Part shown: positions 44,939-53,125 of the stretch, piece after piece
Numbering within the stretch: position 1 is the stretch's first letter
Layout of the letters: the number at the start of each line of letters is the position of its first letter
DNA from: Bacteroidaceae bacterium
GTDB taxonomy: Bacteria; Bacteroidota; Bacteroidia; Bacteroidales; Bacteroidaceae
NCBI GenBank assembly: GCA_024398665.1
Contig: JAKSIS010000001.1
Span: 38,284-102,283, forward strand
Direction: 5' to 3'
DNA length: 64,000 bases
Program-made: the position numbers and the translations under genes
Notes under the pieces: generated by a model
What the model was told of the DNA's origin: nothing
The model's database searches: none
The model's input: only the letters and a program-made list of their open reading frames with translations

Positions 44939-46261
44939 ATGAAAAGAAATCTATCATTGTACCTTCTCGCTTTTGCATGTATTCTTACTACATCCTGTAA
45001 AAAGGAGATTGATGAGGCTCCTGACGCCGTCGAATCCGGTGAGGTATCGGTCTCAGCCCTGACAGCAACAATCAATGGTTCATTCAACGGCTATACCAAC
45101 AGTGATTATGCATACGCCACATTCGGAATCCTGTACTGTCCTTCATCGGACAAATCAGAATCAGTATTCCAATCGTGGAAGGACGGGAACGACAAGCCCG
45201 AATGTCAGATTTTAAAGAATGGAACAATCTCCACAAAAGGTAGTTTTACTGCAAAGATTGAGAATCTGACCCCTGACACGGAGTATGACTATTGCCTGTT
45301 CTTCCTTTCGGAAGACAAGACGCGCAGGGAAATAGGCGAAATTCAAAAAATGAAGACCGCCGCATTCAATCCTGCGTTCAACATTGATGGCAGTGTTGAC
45401 ATCATGCATTATACCGCAACTGTCAATGGCATTTTGTCTTCCATTGATGCCAATGATTTGAATCTCTGCACCATTGGAATGGTATTGTCTGATACTGAAG
45501 AGATTGATCCCAATACCGGCAGGAGTTTTGCAATTGATACAAAGGATATGTCGTCAGACGGCAGTTTTTCCATACAGTTTTCCGATTTGAGGGTCGGTCA
45601 CAGTTACTGGTATAAGCCATACGTTAAGATCAACCAGACCGGGGAATATGCTTTAGGACAGTTGCGCTCATTTACAACAGAATCAGCCGATGACATGATG
45701 GTTGACCTGGGGCTCAGTGTTAAATGGGCGGACTGGGATCTTGGAACAGATGACAGAAAAATACCTGCCCCTGGCTATGCATGGGGGCATTTGATATCAT
45801 ATGGCAATAAATATCACAAACTGCAATTGAGCCAATACAAGTATTGGGATTCTTCGAAAGGGAAATATGTGGAAATAGGTTCGGATATCTGTGGAACTGA
45901 ATATGACGTTGCGCATTATCTGTTAGGCGGCAAATGGAGAATGCCAAGAAAAACGGAAGTTGAAGAGTTGTTCAACTTGAATATAACTGTCATTGACATT
46001 GAAGGAGCCGATGGTAATGATTACGGTTTGAGATTCACCGCCGATAATGGCAATTTCATAGAAATGACCTCGACTCTCAGATGGACAGGCAATTTATGTG
46101 ACTCACTTGATTATGTGAGTTATTGGGGAGTTGATACTGATGCATACACGCCCTACATGTATAATTCAAATATTGCCATGTATAAAGACGCGTATCTCAA
46201 AGTATTATACAGCCGTGAATGCGAAGCGGTAATCCGTCCGGTCTGGGATCCAAACATGTAA
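44939..46261 (+). CDS. Lipoprotein with Fibrobacter-type paralogous domain (copy 1)
   Basis: 440 residues, lipoprotein signal MKRNLSLYLLAFACILTTSC (lipid Cys20), followed by KKEIDE. Two fibronectin-like or Ig-like segments (ATINGSFNGYTNSDYAYATF; TATVNGILSSIDANDLNLCT) precede a C-terminal domain with VDLGLSVKWADWDLGT and YLLGGKWRMPRKTEVEELFN, the pattern of the Fibrobacter succinogenes major paralogous domain (FISUMP), which also occurs in many Bacteroidales lipoproteins. A paralog with the same order lies at 55105. It sits between the TPR regulator and an MG2 protein, 18 nt upstream of the latter. Confidence 0.72.
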   Translation: MKRNLSLYLLAFACILTTSCKKEIDEAPDAVESGEVSVSALTATINGSFNGYTNSDYAYATFGILYCPSSDKSESVFQSWKDGNDKPECQILKNGTISTKGSFTAKIENLTPDTEYDYCLFFLSEDKTRREIGEIQKMKTAAFNPAFNIDGSVDIMHYTATVNGILSSIDANDLNLCTIGMVLSDTEEIDPNTGRSFAIDTKDMSSDGSFSIQFSDLRVGHSYWYKPYVKINQTGEYALGQLRSFTTESADDMMVDLGLSVKWADWDLGTDDRKIPAPGYAWGHLISYGNKYHKLQLSQYKYWDSSKGKYVEIGSDICGTEYDVAHYLLGGKWRMPRKTEVEELFNLNITVIDIEGADGNDYGLRFTADNGNFIEMTSTLRWTGNLCDSLDYVSYWGVDTDAYTPYMYNSNIAMYKDAYLKVLYSRECEAVIRPVWDPNM

Positions 46262-46279
46262 TTTTTTTAAATCACAATT

Positions 46280-49078
46280 ATGAAGAAACGGCTCTTATCG
46301 ATTCTCGTGGCTTTGAGTACCATTGCCAATACCATTATGGCTGACAATGACGCTCTCATGCGTTTTGCAGGAAACATCCATCAGTTCAATGAGCTGTTTC
46401 CTCAGGAAAAGGTCTACCTGCAGTTTGACAATACTGCATATTTCCAGGGTGAGACCATCTGGTTCAAGGCATTCGTCACCCGGGCATCAGACATGAGCCA
46501 TGCCCCGTCCAAAGTGCTGTATGTGGACCTTGTTTCACCAAACGGCGTTGTTCTGCAGCAGCAGAAGCTGAAGATTGCGGGCGGACAGGCTGACGGTTGC
46601 ATAAGCCTGATGGACGCATCGACAGACCAGGCACGTGAACTTCGCGGTATCAGACCATATCCCAGCGGATATTATGAGATACGGGCATACACGCAGTACA
46701 TGCTCAATTTTGACGAAGAGATATTGTTTTCACGCGTTCTTCCCGTATACCAGACTCCTGACAAGGAAGGGGACTACACGGATCCTGATCTCGCTCCGGA
46801 ATCCAAGATTGAGAGCCAAAACCGTCCTGATGCGGAACGCCTGCATGATGTGAACGTACAGTTCTATCCTGAAGGCGGACACACAGTACGAGGCCTGCAG
46901 AGCCGTGTCGCCTTCAAGGCAACGGACGGACATGGACAGGGACTTGAAGGAACACTTACCCTAACCTGTGACGACGGGCTTCAGGTCAGTGCCAAAAGCG
47001 GACATGAGGGAATGGGGTCGTTCATGTTCCATGCCGGCAGCGGCAGGACACAGGCCGTATTCACAACAGGCGGCCGCCAGTACCGCGTATCCGTTCCCGC
47101 ACCGTCAGTGGCAGGATACACCATGCAGGTAGACAATCTGTCCGGCAGGATGGATGTCACCATAAACAGATCCGAAGTGCTTCATGAACGTACTGTAGGA
47201 TTGACAGTGACATGCCGCGGAGAACTGTTCATGTTCAAGGAGCTGGCAATGAATGACGGTGAGAACCGGTTCTCTTTTGATACGGACGGCTGGCCGGTGG
47301 GAGTATGCCGGGTGGTTCTGTTCACAGACCGCGGTGAGGTGCTGGCAGCACGCAGCATTTTCAATGAAGTGAAAGGCTATGCACCGCCCACCATTACTGT
47401 TAAGGCGGACAAGCGCAAGTACAATGCCTTTGACCGCATGAAACTGTCATTCGACCTGCGTGACCGGCAGGGCAACCCGTTCAGGGACCGTTTCTGCGTA
47501 TCGGTCCGTGACGCATCGGACTACGGAACGCAGTACGCAGACAATCTGATGACCGACATGCTTCTGTCATCGGACTTGAAAGGTTTCATACACAATCCGT
47601 CATATTATTTCCTATCCCAGGACAAAGGCCGCCGCAATGACCTGGACCTGTTGTGCATGGTGCAGGGCTGGGAACGCTACGACTGGGAATACATGAGTGA
47701 CAACCGCTATTTCCAGGAAACGCACCGGCTGGAGGAGAACCTGAGCCTGAATGGCTGGATAATGAGCAACAGCCTGGGCAAAGGCCGCAGCCTGAAGGAT
47801 GTGAAGATGTACGTAGCTGTGGTTCCGCGCACCAATGACAATCTTGAAATGGGACAGGCTGTGACAGGCAGTGACGGCTATTTCGGTTTCAACATGAGGG
47901 ACTTCTACGGTAAGGCTGACCTTACCATGCGCATAGCAAAGGCCGGCGACGAGCAGATGGAACCAAGGGCCAAGATCCGCTTGGAACGCGCACAACTGCC
48001 GTCAGTACGCGCCTATACGAAGGAAGAACTGCAGCCGGCCTGGGCAAGAAAGACACCTGTGGAAGAGACATTGGCTGATGTTTCGGATTTCCCTACAATC
48101 ATTGACGAATCCAAGGGTATAGCGTTGCCCGATGTGGACATTGAAGGCAAACGCAAGTATGTTGACTATTTCACCTTCAAGGCATTTGACGTGTACAGTG
48201 ATGTTGAAACGGAACTGGACCTGGGCAGCTATCCGACCGATGTGGCTGGGTATCTCATAGACAAGGGCTATACGGTATGGTGCCCTGTTGCGAATACCGT
48301 ATGGTACGGCACTGAATCAGCTTCCATGAACGGAACAGACCCTACGTATCAGTATGTCTTCAGTGACGATTACGACTATTACCGCAGCAACGTGAACGGC
48401 ACCCCGGGTATAACACAGAACAGCTATCTGTTTTACGGTTCGCCCAATGGGGCCGTATATGACGCTGCAGGCGGGAGAATGATAGGCATGCAGGTGAATT
48501 CATTCCCGGAAGACAACTATTTCAAGCTGAACGGTCACAATGTGGTGTGGTATGTGCATGACGGTGACAGGTATTACGGCAGCGGCCAGTATTCCGAACC
48601 GTGGAACATTGATGTCCAGGACATTGAGAGCATACTGGTTTTTGACGACCTGCTGAGCATGAGCCAGATAAGGGATCATGCACCGCTGTACGCCAAGTAC
48701 CTGGACAGCAGCGGCATGATGGCCATGTTCTATGACCAGTCAAGCGAAGCCCGCATCAATATGCTTGTTGACATAAAACTGAAGGATGCATCCAAAATAC
48801 TCACAAAGAAGGACAAAATGAATCTTGGCAAGCGTGTGACGACTTATGAAGGGCTGACTGCGTCACACCGGTTCTACGCTCCCGAATACCCTGAAGGGCC
48901 GGTTCCGGGTGACGTGGATTACCGCCGCACACTGTACTGGAACCCCAACGTGGTGACTGATGACAACGGCCATGCTGAGATTGAGTTCTACAACAACTCC
49001 TACAGTACCAGCTTCAACGTAAGCGGATGCGGTATAACTGCCGGCGGATCTCCTTATGTGCTGGATGAGGATTTCTGA
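46280..49078 (+). CDS. MG2-domain surface protein (copy 1)
   Basis: 932 residues, signal peptide MKKRLLSILVALSTIANTIMA. The first 130 residues contain PQEKVYLQFDNTAYFQGETIWFKAFV and YPSGYYEIRAYTQYMLNF, the macroglobulin MG2 pattern. Middle: several beta-sandwich segments. Residues about 610-680 (LPDVDIEGKRKYVDYFTFKAF) and after resemble a TonB-receptor plug-like fold, without the barrel. The end DYRRTLYWNPNVVTDDNG to GSPYVLDEDF again resembles an Ig-like domain. Bacteroidetes carry many such proteins; a role in the outer membrane or export of surface material is possible but not shown. Paralog at 58564. Confidence 0.72.
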   Translation: MKKRLLSILVALSTIANTIMADNDALMRFAGNIHQFNELFPQEKVYLQFDNTAYFQGETIWFKAFVTRASDMSHAPSKVLYVDLVSPNGVVLQQQKLKIAGGQADGCISLMDASTDQARELRGIRPYPSGYYEIRAYTQYMLNFDEEILFSRVLPVYQTPDKEGDYTDPDLAPESKIESQNRPDAERLHDVNVQFYPEGGHTVRGLQSRVAFKATDGHGQGLEGTLTLTCDDGLQVSAKSGHEGMGSFMFHAGSGRTQAVFTTGGRQYRVSVPAPSVAGYTMQVDNLSGRMDVTINRSEVLHERTVGLTVTCRGELFMFKELAMNDGENRFSFDTDGWPVGVCRVVLFTDRGEVLAARSIFNEVKGYAPPTITVKADKRKYNAFDRMKLSFDLRDRQGNPFRDRFCVSVRDASDYGTQYADNLMTDMLLSSDLKGFIHNPSYYFLSQDKGRRNDLDLLCMVQGWERYDWEYMSDNRYFQETHRLEENLSLNGWIMSNSLGKGRSLKDVKMYVAVVPRTNDNLEMGQAVTGSDGYFGFNMRDFYGKADLTMRIAKAGDEQMEPRAKIRLERAQLPSVRAYTKEELQPAWARKTPVEETLADVSDFPTIIDESKGIALPDVDIEGKRKYVDYFTFKAFDVYSDVETELDLGSYPTDVAGYLIDKGYTVWCPVANTVWYGTESASMNGTDPTYQYVFSDDYDYYRSNVNGTPGITQNSYLFYGSPNGAVYDAAGGRMIGMQVNSFPEDNYFKLNGHNVVWYVHDGDRYYGSGQYSEPWNIDVQDIESILVFDDLLSMSQIRDHAPLYAKYLDSSGMMAMFYDQSSEARINMLVDIKLKDASKILTKKDKMNLGKRVTTYEGLTASHRFYAPEYPEGPVPGDVDYRRTLYWNPNVVTDDNGHAEIEFYNNSYSTSFNVSGCGITAGGSPYVLDEDF

Positions 49079-49083
49079 GATAT

Positions 49084-49314
49084 TTAGGAATATCCTTTTA
49101 GATATCCAATGACTACAGTGTCACTTGTCGTATGTTTGCTGTTCGTAATAATTGGGACTTTCGGGCATTTATTCAACAGCAGATTAGCGAATATTTCTTT
49201 GTTGCTGTTTCTCGCCTGGCAGTGCGTGAGACCAGTGAACTGCTTGGCATCACGAAAGACGAACTCCAGCTGGAAACGTGTTCTGTAAATCTCAAAGATG
49301 TCCTTCGCTGACAT
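49084..49314 (-). pseudogene. IS4-type transposase remnant (C-terminal fragment)
   Basis: 76 residues only. The fragment IYRTRFQLEFVFRDAKQFTG shows the YREK signature of IS4-group DDE transposases with exact spacing (Tyr10, Arg13, Glu17, Lys24), followed by LTHCQARNSNKEIFANLLLN. The N-terminal two thirds, with the first two catalytic Asp residues, are missing. It begins 5 nt after the stop of the MG2 gene and ends just before the palindrome at 49354. Confidence 0.75.
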
Positions 49315-49353
49315 GCCGGTATCTGTTGATTTGCTGTCGCAGGTTGTAAATTT

Positions 49354-49427
49354 GCAAAAATTGCAGACTTCAGGGCCAAATGTGGGTTAAAAACCATAGA
49401 TTTGGCCCTGAAGTCTGCAATTTTTGC
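49354..49427. repeat. Long palindrome, left copy (28-bp perfect arms)
   Basis: Arms 49354-49381 and 49400-49427 are perfect reverse complements around the 18-nt spacer gtgggttaaaaaccatag. The core of the arm is ttgcagacttcagggccaaa. It lies directly upstream of the ATPase gene and abuts its -7-like box TACTTTTA (49428-49435). Confidence 0.95.
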
Positions 49428-49449
49428 TACTTTTACAAAAAAAAAAGAG

Positions 49450-50883
49450 ATGGAACTATCGGATATTCTTGTTGGAAGGAAACGGCAGATTGAGATGCTG
49501 GATTCAATTATGGATTCCCGGGAAGCGGAGTTCGTTGTTGTGTATGGACGCCGTCGCGTTGGAAAGACATTCCTAGTCAATGCGTATTTCAATGACAGTT
49601 ACACGTTCAAACTGACTGGACTGGCACGCAAGGGGAAACAGGATCAGCTTGCAAACTTCAAGATTTCCATGAACAGATACGGTGATGTCAAGTATACAAA
49701 ACCACGTTCATGGCTTGAGGCTTTTGAACAACTGCGTTCTTTGCTTGAGAAGCATAAGACAGCATCAGGAAAAAGAGTCATTTTTATTGATGAACTACCG
49801 TGGATGGATTCCCGTGGCAGCAATCTGATTACTGCAATAGAGCATTTCTGGAATGATTGGGCATGTACCCAGCAGGATATTGTACTGATTGTCTGCGGTT
49901 CCGCAACTTCATGGATAACCAAGAAGTTACTCAAGAACCATGGAGGTCTGCATAACAGGGTGACGCAGAAAATTTATTTGAGTCCCTTTAATCTGGCGGA
50001 ATGCAGGGAATACCTTGAGAGCCGTGGAATACTCATGGATTATAAGTCCATAACGGAAAGCTATATGATTATGGGTGGCATTCCGTATTACCTTAAGCAC
50101 ATTAAAAGAGGGAAAAGTCTGGCTCAGAATATTGATGAAATGTTTTTCCTTGACAAGGGCTCCCTTGACGGTGAATTTGACGCATTGTATTCATCGCTGT
50201 TCACGCAATCCGAAAGTTATATTAAGGTAGTGGAAGCTCTCAGCAGCAAGAACAAGGGTCTTACCCGAAGTGAAATTCTTGATGCGGTCAGGATGAAAAG
50301 CAACGGACATTTCTCTACAATAATGCAAAATTTGATTGACTGTGAATTTGTGCGCCGTTACAAAGGATACGGAAAGACGTCAAAAATGAGCCTGTATCAA
50401 CTTATAGATCCGTTCACACTCTTTTATTTCAAATATATCAGGAAGTATGGAACATCTGACAAACCATTCTGGCAATTTCAGACTGATACACGGACACATG
50501 ATACGTGGGCGGGTATAGCATTTGAGCAGCTGTGTCTTAACCATCACGCCCAAATAGAGAAAGGTTTGGGCATATCAGGAATTACCACCAGAGTATTTTC
50601 CTGGACCGGCGCTGCAGAGGAGAAAGCGCAGATTGATCTTATTATCAGGCGCAGTGACGGGATTATAAATGTCTGCGAGATGAAGTATTATGATGAAGAT
50701 TATTCTGTTGACAAAAAAGGTCTGACCGATATTCAGAGACGTATTGGAATCTTCAAAGAGTCCAACCGTCCCAAAGAGGCAATACATCCGGTTCTCGTAA
50801 CGACATACGGACTGAAACGTAATGCATATAGTGATGTGTTTCAGAATGTGATTACGCTGAAGGACCTGTTCCAATATGAATAA
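49450..50883 (+). CDS. AAA ATPase with DUF234/PD-(D/E)xK-like C-terminus
   Basis: 477 residues. Walker A in VVVYGRRRVGKTFLVNAYF, Walker B in RVIFIDELPWMD, sensor-like VCGSATSWITKKL, a central winged-helix stretch (LTRSEILDAVRMKSNGHFSTIMQ), and a C-terminal part with WAGIAFEQLCLNHHAQIE, then QIDLIIRR and NVCEMKYYD, which fits the D...ExK core of a PD-(D/E)xK nuclease fold. This is the archaeal-type ATPase group common and often mobile in Bacteroidales; its function is not established. The start at 49450 is chosen over the TTG at 49402 inside the palindrome. Its stop codon overlaps the right copy of the palindrome by 2 nt. Confidence 0.82.
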   Translation: MELSDILVGRKRQIEMLDSIMDSREAEFVVVYGRRRVGKTFLVNAYFNDSYTFKLTGLARKGKQDQLANFKISMNRYGDVKYTKPRSWLEAFEQLRSLLEKHKTASGKRVIFIDELPWMDSRGSNLITAIEHFWNDWACTQQDIVLIVCGSATSWITKKLLKNHGGLHNRVTQKIYLSPFNLAECREYLESRGILMDYKSITESYMIMGGIPYYLKHIKRGKSLAQNIDEMFFLDKGSLDGEFDALYSSLFTQSESYIKVVEALSSKNKGLTRSEILDAVRMKSNGHFSTIMQNLIDCEFVRRYKGYGKTSKMSLYQLIDPFTLFYFKYIRKYGTSDKPFWQFQTDTRTHDTWAGIAFEQLCLNHHAQIEKGLGISGITTRVFSWTGAAEEKAQIDLIIRRSDGIINVCEMKYYDEDYSVDKKGLTDIQRRIGIFKESNRPKEAIHPVLVTTYGLKRNAYSDVFQNVITLKDLFQYE

Positions 50884-50945
50884 TTGCAGACTTTGGGGCC
50901 AAATGTGGGTTAAAAACCATAGATTTGGCCCTGAAGTCTGCAATT
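50882..50945. repeat. Long palindrome, right copy
   Basis: Arms aattgcagactttggggcc... (50882-50904) and 50923-50945 pair with two mismatches around the same 18-nt spacer and in the same orientation as the left copy. The two copies are direct repeats that bracket the ATPase gene. Confidence 0.93.
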
Positions 50946-51042
50946 TTTTGCTGCGCGGCGGTCATGAATCCGGCAATTTTTTGCTCAATTTTCAGGCCGG
51001 CATATCAAAAAAAAACATACTTTTACTACGACATCACTTTAT

Positions 51043-52596
51043 ATGACGGGCAGAATGAATATTCACGGAAAAACCGCCCATTGCCTACGCGGCATATTTG
51101 GAAGAATGAAAGGTCTTGCAGTCCGGGCACTGCTGTTCATACCTGCATGCATTTTTCTGGTCGGCTGCGGTCGTCAGGAACTCTTGCAGGTGGAGCGGAT
51201 TATGGAAAGTGACGTTCTGAAGGCTGATTCCATGATCAGTACAATGGAAGAACCCGCTGGCAGACGTAATCTGGCGCTCTATTCCATATTGCGCACCCAG
51301 ATTGACTACAAACTGTACCGCAAGGCTGAAAGTGACAGCCTGATCCGCACAGCTACAGACTACTACGGCAAAGGCCGCAAGAGCTACCACGCCGCCATGG
51401 CCTGGTACAGCTTGGGGTGCGTGGCGGGGGAAAACGGGGATGATGTCACTGCAGTTGATGCGTATCTTAATGCCCTCTCTCTCTTTCCTGACACTTTAGT
51501 CCGATATTTTGCCCTTTCTGAACAGAATCTCGGTATTATATACCTTAACCATCATATGGATGAGGAAGTGGTAGATATACTTCGCTCTTGCAGATTCAAT
51601 TCCATAAGATTGAAAGATTCCACTGCGATAGCTTTGTGTGATTATGTTATTGCAACCAATTTATTCTACCATAAAGAGTTTGAAAAAGCACGTGCCATTT
51701 TCAACGAATTGAAAGAAAACAGGTTCATGTCATATGAAACTATGAACTGTCCATATATTCAATTGGCAAAGATATCTGTTTACAATGACAGCGATTATGT
51801 TAAAGGCATAGAGTACATAGACACGTTTCTCATAAGAAACAGGCACAGATTATCTGAAGGGCCAGCCTTTTCTGTCAAGGCCGATGCATACAATTATCAG
51901 AGTATGACCGATTCTGCCGTTTTCTATTATAATCTGTCAATATTGGAAACTGATGATCCTTATACGATTTGTAGCGGATATGACAAATTGAGTGACATAT
52001 ACTCTGATAATGGCGATTATGCATCTGCATCACTTTGTTCATCAAAAGCCACAGAATGGATGGACTCAATATCATCTATCTCCAATTCTGACAATCTTTT
52101 CAGGACTCTGGTTAAACATTCATCTTTGGCTTTTCGTCCTGGTTCAGGCCGTACTATCACATATGCATTAGCCTGTTTGATAATAATAACAGTGGTAATC
52201 CTTTTGCGGCGAAATTCCAGAGGAACCGATTATTCCGGTAATACAGACATTTCAGATTACCAGTTTTTGTTTAATCAATTCAAACAAGGTCCGGTCTATA
52301 ATGAAATGCTTTCTGTTATAAGCAAGAGAGAAGAACAAGCCCTGAAAACCAGAAATTTGTTTATTGCCGATTTCCGCAATTCTCTTATAGAACCACGTAA
52401 TTTTCTAATATCCACATATGGTTTGAGTGTCGTTGAAGTTGACCTATGCATATTCGTTTATTTGGGGTTTCAACAAAAATATTTTCCTAAATTTTTCAAT
52501 ATGTCTCCATCAGGTGTTAGAACTCTCAAACAAAGGATAAAGCAAAAATTACCAGAACCGCTTTTCTCGCAATTATTCTTTCGTGGACAAGACTAA
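51043..52596 (+). CDS. TPR regulator 2: TPR sensor, one membrane segment, cytoplasmic HTH
   Basis: 517 residues as drawn. The exported N-terminus may instead begin at the ATG at 51106, giving MKGLAVRALLFIPACIFLVGC with a lipobox; the 21 residues before it are basic. TPR-like helical pairs follow (YHAAMAWYSLGCVAGENGDDVTA, FEKARAIFNELKENRF), then a transmembrane segment (ITYALACLIIITVVILLRR, about residues 369-387) and a C-terminal region with a helix-turn-helix (VEVDLCIFVYLGFQQKYFPK then FFNMSPSGVRTLKQRIKQKL). Same architecture as the regulator at 42893. A TACTTTTA box lies at 51010-51017. It probably controls the surface genes downstream. Confidence 0.72.
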   Translation: MTGRMNIHGKTAHCLRGIFGRMKGLAVRALLFIPACIFLVGCGRQELLQVERIMESDVLKADSMISTMEEPAGRRNLALYSILRTQIDYKLYRKAESDSLIRTATDYYGKGRKSYHAAMAWYSLGCVAGENGDDVTAVDAYLNALSLFPDTLVRYFALSEQNLGIIYLNHHMDEEVVDILRSCRFNSIRLKDSTAIALCDYVIATNLFYHKEFEKARAIFNELKENRFMSYETMNCPYIQLAKISVYNDSDYVKGIEYIDTFLIRNRHRLSEGPAFSVKADAYNYQSMTDSAVFYYNLSILETDDPYTICSGYDKLSDIYSDNGDYASASLCSSKATEWMDSISSISNSDNLFRTLVKHSSLAFRPGSGRTITYALACLIIITVVILLRRNSRGTDYSGNTDISDYQFLFNQFKQGPVYNEMLSVISKREEQALKTRNLFIADFRNSLIEPRNFLISTYGLSVVEVDLCIFVYLGFQQKYFPKFFNMSPSGVRTLKQRIKQKLPEPLFSQLFFRGQD

Positions 52597-52613
52597 ACCT
52601 GTGTATGGGGCTT

Positions 52614-52670
52614 TTGGGACGTTTTTGGGACGCTTTCTGGGTACATTGGGACGTTTTTGGGACGCTTTTT
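52614..52670. repeat. Two 25-bp gggacg direct repeats
   Basis: The block ttgggacgtttttgggacgc occurs at 52614 and 52646, about 32 bp apart, in the leader between regulator 2 and the DUF3244 gene. Confidence 0.85.
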
Positions 52671-52696
52671 GAATAGCATTTGAGCGCGCTCATTGA

Positions 52697-52704
52697 TACT
52701 TTTG
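52697..52704 (+). promoter_or_regulatory. -7 promoter box of the DUF3244 gene
   Basis: TACTTTTG, exact TAnnTTTG, 16 nt before the start at 52721. TTTG at 52679-52682 is closer than usual for a -33 element. Confidence 0.45.
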
Positions 52705-52720
52705 TTGAAAAATTTTAAGT

Positions 52721-53083
52721 ATGAGAAACAAAAGTATTTTATTCATTCTTCTTACAGTGTGTTTTTTAACTCCTATCTTCGGTGGCGAGATTCCTATTGA
52801 TTTTCAAAAAGGTAATCCCATAGGCGGTTCTCGCAGCGAAAATGAAGATATTGTAACAGCATCCATCATTGATTGCGATTTAATAACTATTTCATTCAGT
52901 GAATATACGTCTTCTCAAGTTTTTATATACAACGAATTGGATTCACGGGCACCTATTTACTATCAAAACTATTCATTTGCGGATTCATGTTACATTAATA
53001 CCACATCATTAAATCCCGGATTTTATATTTTGGAAATATTTGTGTTTAATAGCTGGTGGACGGGGCATTTTGTTATTGAATAG
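52721..53083 (+). CDS. DUF3244-like small exported protein
   Basis: 120 residues, signal peptide MRNKSILFILLTVCFLTPIFG. The mature part is one small beta-sandwich: an N-terminal IPIDFQKGNPIGGSRSENED, central ASIIDCDLITISFSEYTSSQVFIYNE and C-terminal NPGFYILEIFVFNSWWTGHFVIE, the usual form of the Bacteroidales DUF3244 family, whose members often lie beside TPR regulators as here. It is AT-richer than most of the window. Function unknown. Confidence 0.68.
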   Translation: MRNKSILFILLTVCFLTPIFGGEIPIDFQKGNPIGGSRSENEDIVTASIIDCDLITISFSEYTSSQVFIYNELDSRAPIYYQNYSFADSCYINTTSLNPGFYILEIFVFNSWWTGHFVIE

Positions 53084-53125
53084 ACTTACTTTGTAGCGAG
53101 TGTCATATAATCTAATATTAGCAAT

